Positions 1-11,465 of a stretch of DNA of 64,000 nucleotides are shown one piece after another (within the stretch, counting starts at the first letter, position 1; every line of letters begins with the position of its first letter). This stretch comes from Microbotryum silenes-acaulis (lineage: Eukaryota; Basidiomycota; Microbotryomycetes; Microbotryales; Microbotryaceae), in contig QPFY01000008.1 in NCBI GenBank assembly GCA_003665825.1, positions 62,001 to 126,000 of the forward strand, in the 5' to 3' direction. A program made the position numbers and the translations under genes. Under the pieces are notes generated by a model, which saw nothing but the letters and a program-made list of their open reading frames with translations, searched no databases and was not told where the DNA came from.

Positions 1-1250
1 GAAGGCACCGCTGGCGCAGTCCTATTTCCAGCCTGGATTTATACTGGAACGGACGGAAAATGACCTTGGGTATCTATTGCAATAATCGGAACTAACAACG
101 AGCAACTATATTTAAGCTCAGCGCAAAGGTGGTCACTTCAGAGCAAGGGAAGCAGCTGCTCAATGTCCGAGATGATGGACTCGTGCGACATCGCCTTGGA
201 TGGACCCCACAACTCCCCCAGCTTGGCCTCTTCCGCAGCCACCTCGGAATTATTGAACTGGTTATCAAGACCACAATGGTGTCGCAAGATAACGACCAGT
301 TGCTCGATGTTCGTCCATCGATGTGCGCAGCCTTCGAGTACAGATCTGTATGCCCGGTCCTTGCGAAGCCTATCTTTGAGTTCATAGACTTTGCGCGCAG
401 ATGGTTCGTTCCAGTCCCCCCAGATAATCTGACCCTTTGGCGTCATGACAAGCTCTTCATTGTTGCCCTGGTAAGGTTCGCGGAACGAAGATTCCATTAC
501 GACGTAGAAGAGCGACTCGATGTCGTGCCACCGTTCGTGGACGACACCGAGCGGCTGTTCTGGCTGGGCGAGGATCGAGCAGGCGAGGTAGGGCCAGGTG
601 CCCTGTCAGACGTCGTATAGTCCAAAGGTTAGTGCTGGTCAGAAACTTCATTCGGAGAAACATACAGAGGGGAGGACACACGGATCGTATTCTGTGGTGC
701 AGCTCGTTGCAAGGTCGATCATGCGGGACGGCGAGGTGATAGTCGATAAGGACGCCGAAACCGTCGCGGTCGATGACGACATTGCCGTACGAAATATCCC
801 GGTGGATATACCCCAGCTTGTAGAGGTTTCGGTGTCCTGCATTGTCATGGGAACGCGCGTGTCGGCTAGGGAGCGCAAACGCAAGGCCGCCCAGTTGATC
901 CCCGTGCTCACCTTTGACGACTCCAAGTACGGCCTGGGCGAGTTCCCTGGTCGTGGTCGCCGTGTTGAGGGGCCGATAACACTGTCGGTGGAAGACCACC
1001 TCGAGTGCCCGGGGCCCGATATCATCGAAGCTTTCATCATCACCGAAGAAAGCTGGAAGCGTGCGGAAGTCGTCCCGGTAGATGCCGGCGCTAAGGCTTA
1101 AACCCTCGGTGTCGATACGCGACGCAGCGTGCATCTTGCGACGTAGGGCAATCGCATCGTCGAGGCGGGATTGCTCGACCCATGCGACTGTCATGGCGTA
1201 CTCGGTGGAAGATGTAGGCAAGCTGATCGACGTGGGGTCGACAGGCGCGT
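1..1250. repeat. Left arm of inverted duplication (FunK1 locus)
   Basis: This arm is the reverse complement of 5876-7125. It covers the 3' flank, the last exon, the last intron and much of the middle exon of the FunK1 gene. The stretch around 598-1101 matches its partner essentially base for base. The block at about 218-478 is only about two-thirds identical. The copy probably continues left of the window, since position 1 is still inside the repeat. Confidence 0.9.
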
Positions 1251-2612
1251 GTCTTGCGGTAACGCGGAAAGCGGAGGTTGCACGACCCGTGCAGCTTCGA
1301 CGTCGGAAGAGGAGCTCCTGGATCTCGAGATCTGAGATATCGCCGAGCTCGGACTCGAAGTCGTGGGCGCGGGGTGGGAGAAACTTGTCCGAGACGACAA
1401 AATTGCCGAAACCATCGTCGACCTCGTTCGTCGAGGCCAGCATCCCGAGCCCGTTGTCGTCGAGTTCGATGAGGTGTGACAGCACGCGCCGGAGCAGCAC
1501 CGCGTCCTCACCGCACCTGCGGGCGCTCGTCGTGAACACCCCACACGCGTTGACGAGGTAGACTTGAAGTACGTCCCCGCAAAGGGTGACCCCGATCGCG
1601 TGGGCGCGGAGCGCGGTCGTGCAGATCATGTGTAGCCGCCTAAGCACTTGGTTACGCGCTTCTGCGCTCTTCGTGTCGCTCTCTTTCACCTCAATCGCCA
1701 CTGCAATCTGCGAGTATGCGCGTTGAGGCGACGGGGGCGTGCCTTCCGTCGACTTTGGGTGCTCTGACTGCGCCCAAACGAACGGAAGATCGGGGGAAGC
1801 GGCCACCGCCGCATGCGTCAATATGACGGCGTCGGGCGTCTTCTCCTGCTCCCCGCGATCGGGCGCCAGCTTAATGTGGCTACCCGAGTTGCCGCATCCG
1901 ACCAGACGTCGATCACCAGTCTACACCCGGGTGCATCAATGATCGGGACACAGTGGTCAGTCATACTCGTGCGGTCGAAGCCAAGCGATAGCATCGGGGC
2001 ACTCACCACATCCTTGATCGCGTTAGCGATCTCTCTCATCGCAGCCTCCGTCCCCAATTGTCTGGTGGGCTGGGGGATCTTGGCCTCGTACTTCGAAGGC
2101 GTGGCAAGAAAGTACTTGTCCATCGCCTTCGAGAGTCGAGGTTTGCCCATGTGGGCAAAGAGCTGTTGCTCCCTCGCTTCCGCCGTGGCCGACATCGACA
2201 CAACGGGACTCGACTTCATCGGACTCGAGCGTGGTAAAGCATCGACGAGGCCCGACATGCCTGACAGGCCTACGGCCTCGCTTGAGCGACCTGCTCGCCC
2301 TGGCCGAGTCTTGTCGTGGATGATGGGCCCGCGTATCGGCGTTAATGGGGCGCGAGCCGACGAGCTGGGCAGGTGGGTCGGAAGCGATTGGGTGGCGGCT
2401 GGGGCGGGGGGCGCAAGAGCAGACGTGCCAACCGACGGGCGTGGCGCGCGGTCTCTGGCGTTGACGCGCATCGATTCCGCTTGGGCGGGGGACGCGGCGT
2501 TGGGCATCTGCATCAGTCGCGCGCTTCTTCGGATCTCGGGCCCCGACGACGCCTCGCCCGAGATGATCTGGTCCGAGCGCCGGGCGTCCTGACTAGGCAC
2601 TGCAATTGCCAT
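138..2612 (-). CDS. FunK1-type fungal protein kinase
   Basis: Three exons: 2612-2007, 1920-682 and 602-138, giving 769 residues. The introns are 2006-1921 (GTGAGT donor, CTGAC branch-like site, TAG acceptor) and 681-603 (GTGTGT...CAG). The frame is kept across both, and the start is the first ATG of the open frame. The kinase core shows HRDISYGNV (catalytic loop), then an Asp in LIDYHLA at the DFG position, then GTWPYLA directly after the last intron, which is the FunK1 form of the activation/P+1 region. A Ser/Pro-rich stretch of about 200 residues precedes the core. FunK1 kinases are an expanded fungal family of largely unknown targets, so a Ser/Thr kinase role is inferred from the family. 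A near-identical but 5'-truncated inverted copy lies at 5873-6989. The intact frame and key residues suggest a functional gene. Confidence 0.8.
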
Positions 2613-5260
2613 CGGGTCAATGTTGGGTCAACACTGAACAGCCAGACCACGCGGAACGAACAGTAGGAGGGCTTTTTGACTCACTGTTGATGCAGTCTTG
2701 CAGCTGTTGAGACTCGAGTGTCGATCCACTTGGAGCTCTGAGATCCACAGACCGACGAAGAATGGTGGATGGACTCGGATGGGGGAGCGAAGATGTACTG
2801 CAGTGGCTGGTCAAAGGAAGGGATGCAGGTCGCCTTCCGCCATCGCAGTCCGTCGCGCTGTCGCGCTGCAGTACTCTGCAGCTGGGCCGAAATCATTTCT
2901 AGGCGCGTGCGCGGTTTGGACCGGTTTAGGACCCAAAATCCTGAATCTCGTCGAGGCGCCTTTGTGAAAGTCGAGATTCTGGGACCATTTGCAAATCTCG
3001 ACACAATTTTAGCCTAATTTCAGCAGCCTTCGGCGTGACCTCTCGCCGGAGGGCCTTTAGATTGCACTGGAAAAGCAATCACTTGACACTTTCTAGCTTA
3101 GGTTTTGTAACTGGGAGCTGGGAATCTATCTTTCTATCTATCTACATCTGCATATAATGGATTGCACGACAATTTACAAAACGCCTCCATGAAATAAGGT
3201 TCTCAGACGCGCGCGCGCGCCGATCTTTTCTTCCCACCCACGGTCCGGCGGTGCACCGCGGCGGAGCTCGCAACGACCTTCATTTACGCTGGGCGCGTCG
3301 CGCCCTCCCAGAGGGAGGGGATTTGATGAGCTTAACCCGAGCCGACCCGCGGCTGAGTCTCAGCTTGTTGCTGACGTGATCCAGCAGTCGTGCTGGGTGC
3401 CGGAGCATAACCCCGAAATGACATTGACTTTTGCGTGTAGCGAACAAGGTTTTCGGTGGTCGTGCTCGGAGTCAGCGTGCATTGCCAGGTGTCCGCATCT
3501 CACACACACGAAAAAGCCAGTCTCGGGTCTTCCTAGACGTGTTCAAAGCCGCAGCGCTTCGGAGCGCAAGCTTCCATCGGAGTCGGGATGCCCCCTGCAA
3601 AATCGCACCCACGAGCGGAGGGGTGCAGCGCAAAGGCTGTAGCTTGGCATACAGGGGTTAACCCCATAGAGTGTTTGGACATGCAAGAGTTACGCCCCGA
3701 GAGCCTTTGATCCCGGAGCCCGAAGGTGTAGGTATTGCCTTTGCAGCGCGGGATGAAATGAGTCGGCGCTCGGAAGCGGGCCCGCGAGCGAGTCAAGGCG
3801 CTCTCGACGACTGCCAGGCGAAAATGAGAGGAACGCCGGCGACGAGGTGGAGCGCCACGCGCATACAGCTGCAGCCACCGCGAAAGCGTCACACAGGTAT
3901 GCACAGGAGTATTTTTGCCCGTATCGATGCTGTCGCTGTATGGATGTCAAGCTCTGGGGTGAAGAGTCTCGACCCTCGCTTGAAGAAATCTGCGATCGAG
4001 ATGACTGATTGCAGTACTAAGTCTAAGCCCAAGAAAGGCTCCCCCCCAGGGAAGAGCTTAATATACTCTGTTAGAAACTCCAAGTCCGGGGAATGCATAG
4101 AGGGAAAGTAACGTTTTTGGCATAATTCCGTCTTTCTCAATTGTGGTCGCTTCCCGATCCCCCAAGTCGGGAAATCAACAGACCGCTCGTTGTATTACGT
4201 ATACATCATAGTCCAGGTGCTCTTGGTTAATCAACTGAGATACTTTGAACTAGCTCCAACACAATTGTGGTACATAATTATCCAGCCCTTACCGCTGTAC
4301 AGTAGCGGCGCACGCTCTTTTGCCGCCCCGAATCGATCGGCAACCCCGCCAGCGCAGAACACCGTGACCGACGTGAGCTGGGCGCAGTACTTGGTGAGAA
4401 GTGGTTGAGGAAGCTGCCCATCTGTGTAATAGCGATGTAGGCAAGCGAGGGGGTCCGGAAAACCTCGAAGAGCGACGAAAATCGGTGCCGTTCGAGCACA
4501 AGGCGAGCGTGCAAGTCTTCGGCCAGTCAAAGAGGCGAAAGTTGCGACAGAGGTGAAACTCTTCGACGCTTGTTCAAGTACAAAATCATAGATGTGCTCT
4601 ATTGGGTCCTGCTCCAGTGAAAGGGTGGCGCAGAGCACGTCCCTTGGAGGTTGTAGCTCGTGTCTTGATCAAACTCGACGTCAGTGCAAGGTCCGCCGGT
4701 TGGGTGCTTCACACTTCGAACGCTGCACAGGACCGCCATGCGCAGCACAACTATGGGTTGGGTCGATCACTGACCCAGTAACCGCTGGTCCGCGGTTTGG
4801 TCACGACGCGCTTGCGCGACGAGAAACGGCGAGTCTGCGAAGACTCGAGAGGAACGCTTCTTCAAAATAATGATTACTCGACGAGTCCCGGATCTCGCGT
4901 CACGGAAAGGAAGTGGAAACGGAATCCGTTCGGGCAGAGAGCATCAGGGCGGGCCGTCTCTGACCGTCTCTCTCTTCACTCAGTCGCTCACTTTAAGGCT
5001 CTGAGCTCACCATGGTATTTGGCCAGCTCAACATCGTTCTAAAGACTGTTGTATTAATTAAATCTAGTGGTGCATCTACCCTCACGAGCACTCGAAGCAT
5101 TCCGACATCGGCTTTGACAGGACGCCGCATCTCCCTCGCGTCGTCGCTGCCTCCCGAGTTTGTCAAATTGATCGGTCTGGTTCTCATAGGCGAAAAGCCC
5201 ATAATCAGACCACCACACCGGTATCGGAGTGTTTAGCTCCTCTCCCCATCATATGACACC
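2613..5260. other. Intergenic, no convincing gene
   Basis: Both strands carry only short overlapping open frames without recognisable domains. A (GC)n-like run occurs near 3210. On the minus strand about 4231-4638 is an open stretch with a vague resemblance to the N-terminus of Mpv17-type membrane proteins, too weak to call. The upstream region of the FunK1 gene at 138-2612 must lie in the first few hundred bases. Confidence 0.6.
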
Positions 5261-5736
5261 GGTTGACGACCACGACCTTTCCTTCAATAAATCTATGCCA
5301 CCCATCCCACTCAGATGTCCCGAACTTCCGCATCTCGGAGTGGCATGCTCCGTGCGCTCCATCCCACACAGGCTTCGACCGCCTCGTCTGGCCCAGCATC
5401 CGCACATTTCACATCGCCCGTACGGACCCAAACGTGGCGCTTTACGTGATCGAGTGCCTTGAAATGCCAGCGCTCTTCCCAAGTCTTGCTCTACCTCGAC
5501 CAGATGGGCCTTCGCTCATCACCGCTTTTCGCCGCTACAGGTACACATCTCGCCTCGATGGTCTTGAGCTGCGTCGGTTTCTAGCGACAGCACTTCTACT
5601 GTTCGAGAGAACCCTGAGACTAAATCTGATCCATTGCCAGGCGTTGCGAGTCGCATCGCTGGCTTCAGCCGAGTTCCGTCGCGTTCCTCGCGTTCCTCGT
5701 CGAGCAGCTCAGCTCACCCTCCGCTACACCGTCCCG

Positions 5737-5875
5737 ACTCGAACCGCGCTGATCACGGCGGCTACGCACGCGAACGACATGGTACAGGCGCCGTGCTTGT
5801 TCAGCAGATGGTACCTCACCGTCCCGCAAGAAAAGGGGACCTTTTCGGGGCAGCAGATGGAAGGTAGTGTGGACA
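5737..5875 (+). repeat. Short inverted-duplicate segment, copy 1
   Basis: About 140 bp, almost identical to the reverse complement of 7497-7640. It ends exactly where the truncated FunK1 copy begins (near 5872). Its plus-strand frame reads ITAATHANDMVQAPC and onward, and the same peptide is kept in the other copy, so it may be a fragment of a coding exon of an unidentified gene. The open region 5263-5737 just upstream may belong to the same source but shows no recognisable domain. Confidence 0.8.
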
Positions 5876-6989
5876 CACGCGCCTGTCGACCCCACGTCGA
5901 TCAGCTTGCCTACATCTTCCACCGAGTACGCCATGACAGTCGCATGGGTCGAGCAATCCCGCCTCGACGATGCGATTGCCCTACGTCGCAAGATGCACGC
6001 TGCGTCGCGTATCGACACCGAGGGTTTAAGCCTTAGCGCCGGCATCTACCGGGACGACTTCCGCACGCTTCCAGCTTTCTTCGGTGATGATGAAAGCTTC
6101 GATGATATCGGGCCCCGGGCACTCGAGGTGGTCTTCCACCGACAGTGTTATCGGCCCCTCAACACGGCGACCACGACCAGGGAACTCGCCCAGGCCGTAC
6201 TTGGAGTCGTCAAAGGTGAGCACGGGGATCAACTGGGCGGCCTTGCGTTTGCGCTCCCTAGCCGACACGCGCGTTCCCATGACAATGCAGGACACCGAAA
6301 CCTCTACAAGCTGGGGTATATCCACCGGGATATTTCGTACGGCAATGTCGTCATCGACCGCGACGGTTTCGGCGTCCTTATCGACTATCACCTCGCCGTC
6401 CCGCATGATCGACCTTGCAACGAGCTGCACCACAGAATACGATCCGTGCGTCCTCCCCTCTGTATGTTTCTCCGAATGAAGTTTCTGACCAGCACTAACC
6501 TTTGGACTATACGACGTCTGACAGGGCACCTGGCCCTACCTCGCCTGCTCGATCCTCGCCCAGCCACAACAGCCGCTCGGTGTCGTCCACGAACGGTGGC
6601 ACGACATCGAGTCGCTGTTCTACGTCGTAATGGAATCTTCGTTCCGCGAGCCGTACAAGGGCAACGAGGAAGTTCTCGTGATGACGCCAAAGGGTGAAAC
6701 CATCTGGCGGCGCTGGAACAGCCCAGAAGCGGACCTAGTCTATGCCCTCAAGTATATGCTTCGCATCGACACCAGGTATCACACCCTTTTGAGAGGCTGC
6801 GCACAACGATGGACGAGCATCAAGCAACTGGTCGACATCTTGAGACGCAATTGCGGCCTCGATAGCCGGTTCCTTGGTCTCGAGGTGGCTGAGGACGATT
6901 CCGAACTGGGGGAGTTGTGGGGTCCATCCAAGGCGATGTCGCACGAGTCCATCATCTCGGACATTGAGCAGCTGCTTCCCTTGTTCTGA
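5873..6989 (+). pseudogene. 5'-truncated FunK1 kinase copy
   Basis: Inverted duplicate of the gene at 138-2612, starting in the middle exon at the codons for HAPVDPTS. The first exon and about 210 codons of the second are missing, and a stop lies in frame just upstream (TAG near 5865). The rest is open: exon 5873-6445, intron 6446-6524 (one base different from the other copy), exon 6525-6989. The catalytic loop HRDISYGNV and GTWPYLA are retained, but without the N-terminal region it is probably not a working kinase unless joined to an unseen upstream exon. The last exon differs strongly from the other copy over about 6649-6912 although both sides match closely. Confidence 0.8.
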
Positions 6990-7125
6990 AGTGACCACCT
7001 TGCGCTGGGCTTAGATATAGTTGCTCGTTGTTAGTTCCGATTATTGCAATAGATACCCAAGGTCGATTTCCGTCCGTTGCAGTATAATTCCAGGCTGGAA
7101 ATAGGACTGCGCCAGCAGTGCCTTC
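5876..7125. repeat. Right arm of inverted duplication (FunK1 locus)
   Basis: Partner of 1-1250 in opposite orientation. Identity is essentially complete through the middle exon and last intron, falls to about two-thirds in the centre of the last exon, and returns to above 90% in the 3' flank up to about 7125. Confidence 0.9.
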
Positions 7126-7849
7126 ATTCGGCTCGACTGCGCAGAGTTTCTGGGCTAAGTCGTAATCTGGGAGGGCCCTTACATCATTCACGTTTTGCTC
7201 ATAGGAATGTTGTTTTTGGAAATGTATCAGGTTGATTGTCCTGTCCCGTGTATCGAAACGTAGCCTTGAACCAATGAAATGAAACCCAAAGCCCTGCATC
7301 AGAATCCTGTCTTTGATCTCACTGACCCTGCAGAGGGCCCAGCCAACCTAGGTCAAGTGCGAGGACGGTCAATTTCAAGAAACGCAACGCTCGAACGAGA
7401 CCGTATCATCACCAACTATTCATGATTATGCAGCAGCGAATGCTTCTTTCGCGACATGACCGAGTCCCAAAGTCCGTTGATCTCTAGATGCGCCGACTGT
7501 GTCCACACTACCTTCCATCTGCTGCCCCGAAAAGGTCCCCTTTTCTTGCGGGACGGGGAGGTACCATAGGCTGAACAAGCACGGCGCCTGTACCATGTCG
7601 TTCGCGTGCGTGGCCGCCGTGATCAACGCGGTTCGAGTCGGGACGGTGCTGCGAGTGCGGCTGCTCCCACCCCTCTCTCAAATGCCACAGGAAGCTCTCG
7701 CGAGCTTCTTTGCAGGCCAGGCGCGGGAGTCTGTGGTATTTGACAGGCGGGGCGCGGGCGTGTCAAATACCACAGATCGCGCGAGCTTCTTTGCAGGGGT
7801 CTCTCGGGAGTCTGTGGCATGTGGTATTTGGGAATTGCCCATATATATA
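7126..7849. other. Intergenic with repeats
   Basis: No gene seen. It contains the inverted copy (7497-7640) of the segment at 5737-5875, and two 17-bp direct repeats (7700-7716 and 7781-7797) flanking a perfect 15-bp hairpin stem at 7731-7775. Confidence 0.7.
7731..7775. repeat. Perfect 15-bp hairpin with GC-rich loop
   Basis: CTGTGGTATTTGACA at 7731-7745 is exactly reverse-complemented at 7761-7775 around a 15-bp G/C loop. A related TGTGGTATTTG occurs again just downstream (about 7818-7831). It could be the end of a degenerate mobile element or a cruciform-forming site. No gene is associated. Confidence 0.8.
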
Positions 7850-8552
7850 GGCATATTTACCAACCGCCGGATGTCTCACCGGCTTCATTGAAGCTCTCCT
7901 GATCTGGTTTCCAAATTCGATCACGAAGCCGCGCGCGCTGGACTTTCCACCGCTGCCGACCTTGGCCGGACCAAGATCATATTCCTTTGTGTTTACGAAG
8001 TATTCACCTACCTTCTCGGAACCGCTCTGCTCCTGGTCACGATATATACGGTCTACTTACTGGTCAAGAGGCGCACCTCGCAGAATGATCGTGGCGAAAT
8101 GGATGAGGCCGAGGAGGTACAGTTGTCGACTATCGCCGACGGTCCCATCGGCGAGCAGATCCCTGACGTCAACGCGCGTCGGTGTTGCGGTCGTCGTCCA
8201 TGGCCGGCATGGCCGGCGCGATGACGTCAGGGGTCGGCCCGCTGATGTGACCGTCGGCGATAGTCGACAACTGTATCTCCTCAGCCAAGTCCATTTCGCG
8301 ACGAACATTGGGCGAGGTGCGCCTCTTGACCCGTATGACCAGCAAGTAGACCGTGTATATGGTGACGAGGAGCACAGCGGTTCCGAGAAGGTAGGTGAAT
8401 ACTTCGTAAACACAAAGGAATATGATCTTGGTCCGGTCAAGGTCGGCAGCGGTGGGAAGTCCAGCGCGCGCGGCTTCGTGATCGAATTTGGAAACCAGAT
8501 CAGGAGAGCTTCAATGAAGCCGGTGAGACATCCGGCGGTTGGTAGATATGCC
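7850..8552. repeat. 0.7-kb near-palindrome
   Basis: The left arm (about 7850-8171) is the reverse complement of the right arm (about 8222-8552), roughly nine in ten identical by eye with small indels. The centre (8172-8221) is flanked by CCTGACGTCA and TGACGTCAGG. Read on the minus strand, the right arm encodes a hydrophobic stretch, IIFLCVYEVFTYLLGTAVL and onward, ending in basic residues. This suggests one arm is part of a membrane-protein gene that was copied back-to-back. The left arm has acquired small deletions. Confidence 0.85.
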
Positions 8553-9330
8553 TCTACTAAGAGTCAACTAGATACCAAAGATCAATCAGTCGACACCATT
8601 CGTACGAGATTTCTCAATCTGAGCACACTTACCGCAGCCATCGGGGTTCGTCGCGGCCAATCGGTGGCCGGGGGATTTACAGAAAGGCGATGACATCAGC
8701 GGCGAACGAAGTGAAACCGACGGCGAAGCGGTATGCTTCGACGAAAAATGGCAACGCTACGAAGAAAACAATTGTCGACACGAAAACGAAGAACTTGATC
8801 GCTTCGTCAGCTGTAAAGCGCTCAACGAGGGTCAGTCTAGTTCACTCGAGCTATAATTCGGGTACTCATTCCAGGCTTGTCTCGAGCAGCTGGAGCTACT
8901 TAGGGTCGTCAAACCGGCGCCGCGAGAAGCGTTCAGTCGACTCACCGTCGAACGTACAGTGCCATCCTCCCGAACACTGATGAAACATTCCTCGATAGTA
9001 GTCGGGGCAGTGGGGGGAAGCCAAGACTTCAAAGACATGACGAAAGAAGAGCGTTGGTTAGGGCGAGGTGGCAATGTCAGCGGCTGGCGAGTGCGATAAC
9101 GAGGAGCTGATCAAGACGGTGAAGCGGAAACAGGATGAAGAGGTGTGATACACCAGCGGGGTGTGTGTCACAGATATCAGTTTCTGTCGTCACATCGAAA
9201 GAGAACCGAGAAGAACGACGATCAACGTACCAAGGGCACGCCGAGCGGCGAGCGGACGCCGACAACGAGGCCTCCTCGCTCCGCTCGTCGCCAGCCGAGG
9301 TACGCGCAAAAAAGTCAGCCCTAGTCAACC
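8553..9330 (-). other. Possible membrane-protein gene remnant
   Basis: On the minus strand, 8830-8690 encodes a strongly hydrophobic segment (IKFFVFVSTIVFFVALPFF and onward) before a stop. A GTAAGT donor-like site lies near 8632, upstream of the hydrophobic exon within the palindrome. A second hydrophobic stretch (about 9140-9080) lies further upstream. The arrangement looks like a multi-exon membrane protein running into the palindrome, loosely like the DUF6534-type genes elsewhere in this window, but no conserved motif was recognised and no full frame could be built. Confidence 0.3.
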
Positions 9331-9343
9331 GCGCAGGCTACAT

Positions 9344-9520
9344 AGCAAAAAAAACAACCTGAAATGGGCCGATCCCGGGCCCCCGATTTGAAATGCATTT
9401 CAAATCCTCGCGGGATCGATCCCAAATGCGTTTCAAATCGGCGCGGGATCGAACCATGCCCAACGGTCAATAGGGGCATAGAACTCGTGTGAGAGGGCCG
9501 ATTGTGCAAGGTAGAGTGGA
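9344..9520 (+). repeat. Left terminal inverted repeat
   Basis: Reverse complement of 11242-11465, ending in the same TAGAGTGGA block. It is shorter than its partner by one subterminal repeat unit. Confidence 0.85.
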
Positions 9521-11241
9521 CATGTTACTATTGCTCAAAGTATGTGCAAATATACAACTGAAACGGTACAAGGCCCCATGCGGTGGTGCGATGCACCACC
9601 AGGTCTGCAATCTGCTCTTCAGTCAGCCATCGTTATTGGATCTGAACGCTTCCACTCTATGAACTCGACAATTCCCTGCTCCAGCTCCTCGTCAACGGGC
9701 TCGTCATCGTCCGAGTCGTCCTCCTCGTTGTGGTCGGTATGCATGAATGGCGGCGGAAGAACGTCGGGGACGTCCAATGTCAATTTGTCCCACTTCCGTT
9801 CGAGATGCGAACATCAGTGGTTACCCGAACGGCCTTTGGCTGACCATGGCTTTAGGTGACACTCATCACTCATCCGAGTCAATGCCGTGAACACCGACGC
9901 ATGCGACGGCAACTTTTCGGGGACTCGATCAGACTCGACCAAGGTAGGCTTAGGGCTTCGAAAGTCCACCGGCCGCGCGAACTCGCGCTGAGCCAGGCTG
10001 AGCCTCACGGCCTCACGCCACAGCAGCAGTAGCACGAGTCACCGTCGCACTCGCCTTTCACCTCGGCGCTTCACCGCAACAGTAGCTTCTCTCCCCACCG
10101 GGCTCCTGCGACACCTTGCAACACAAGGCGACATCATGCCAGAACTATCGTCGCGACGGAACGGCGTTCTCCCGCGACCTGATCGTCCTTCAAGGGGTCG
10201 TATTCGCACCCGGTGTCGATCGAGCACGGTCTCGACTCGCACGACACAGCAATGATGGCTACACCGCAACAGATGATCCATCTATACCTCGGTATGTGAC
10301 AACAACCACCAAGTCGGCTTGTGTGCCTCCTCACCGGCTGTAGGTGTGGAGCACCGGTGCGATCGGACTGGCTCCCTCGTGTCGTCGTCGCTGGCTCGTC
10401 GCTGGCTCGTCTGCCACTACTGCCGGGATCATTGACGGTGTCTCCACAGGACGGGCAGATCTTTCTCGGCAGGTGGACTTCTTCGTCCCATCAGCGGAGC
10501 AGGCCCCTTTGAGCGCAGCTCCTCCAGTGCGAATCGATGGCAAGTGGACCTTCAGCGGCTCGGCTGTTCTTTTTTGCCACCAGTCCACCAAGGGAGCGAT
10601 TCCACTGGTTGATGACCAAGTTGTCCATGTCCCCCGGCCGTACGCGGCTCTGTGCTGCGTCGTTCCAACTGCTTCGCTGGTCTGTTCCGGCGACACCCGG
10701 CTCGGGCCCCGCTTGTGAAAGCCTGCCCCCACCATCCGGGCACTTGTACCAGAGCCGTTGCCCGTTGCCTGACCAGACGCCCCACTGCGCCGTCGACACT
10801 CCCTGGGTACAAGGTTTCGGCACGGGCCCGCAGCGACGGTCTTGCGATAGCAATCCGAGCTTCGGTCTGTACCTGGAGAACTCGACAGCCCGTATAGTTA
10901 TCTTACTCGTCTTCCGCTGACCGTACCCGGCCAAGGATCGAGCGACCTGGATCCTTATTCTCTCGCCCGCGGTCACTTTGCGCAGGCTTGGCGCGGTCCG
11001 ATCCCTCGTTTCCCCCTCCAAGGCTGTCCTTGGCCGTGGTTTCGCGTTCCCAAAGTTGATGGGCGCATATGCATGTTATTGTTCAACCTTCAACTGGAAC
11101 CGTACGCGGCGTTCAACGACCGCTCCGTACCCACGCTTGGTCACGCCTGTCCCCGGCTCGGGGCACCTCCGTGTGCAGCTCTCTCTTCGAACCCCTCTTA
11201 GTGCGATTACTGGTGTTGCAATTCAATTGATGAGATGTTCA

Positions 11242-11465
11242 TCCACTCTACCTTACACAATCGGCCCTCTCACACGAGTTCTATGCCCCTATTGACCGTT
11301 GGGCATGGTTCGATCCCGCGCCGATTTGAAACGCATTTGGGATCGATCCCGCAAGGATTTGAAACGCATTTCAAATCGGTGCGCGCGATCCCAAATGCAT
11401 TTCAAATCGGGGGCCCGATCCCGGGATCATCCCGGGATCGTCCCACTTCAGGGTTTTTTTTTGCT
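11242..11465 (-). repeat. Right terminal inverted repeat
   Basis: Reverse complement of the left repeat, with an extra copy of the GATTTGAAATGC-type unit and an extra GATCCCGGG unit. Confidence 0.85.

Larger units (their letters stand above)
9344..11465. mobile_element. Non-autonomous element with long terminal inverted repeats
   Basis: About 2.1 kb bounded by inverted repeats of 177 bp (9344-9520) and 224 bp (11242-11465). The repeats begin with AGCAAAAAAAA, then CCTGAA(A/G)TGGG, and then contain several copies of a palindromic unit, GATTTGAAATGC with ATTTCAAATC. The internal 1.7 kb has only short open frames and no transposase-like domain. No clear target-site duplication was found, so the exact ends may be a few bases off. 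It is probably a deletion derivative of a DNA transposon of unidentified superfamily. Confidence 0.75.

Noticed and set aside
598..1101. Plus-strand 167-codon open frame, identical to one at 6026-6529 on the other strand
   Set aside because: It is the antisense shadow of the FunK1 middle exon in both copies. Conservation follows from the near-identical DNA.
1818..1925. Apparent frameshift between the two halves of the FunK1 gene
   Set aside because: A consensus intron (1921-2006, GTGAGT donor and TAG acceptor) joins the halves in phase, so no frameshift is needed.
4231..4638. Minus-strand frame with LHRYYTDGQLPQPLLTK resembling the start of Mpv17-family proteins
   Set aside because: Only one short segment fits, the later helices and motifs are absent, and no downstream exons could be joined.
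5263..6036. Long plus-strand open frame upstream of and into the truncated FunK1 copy
   Set aside because: No domain recognised. It runs out of frame into the kinase copy, and its 3' third is explained by the duplicated segment and antisense of FunK1.
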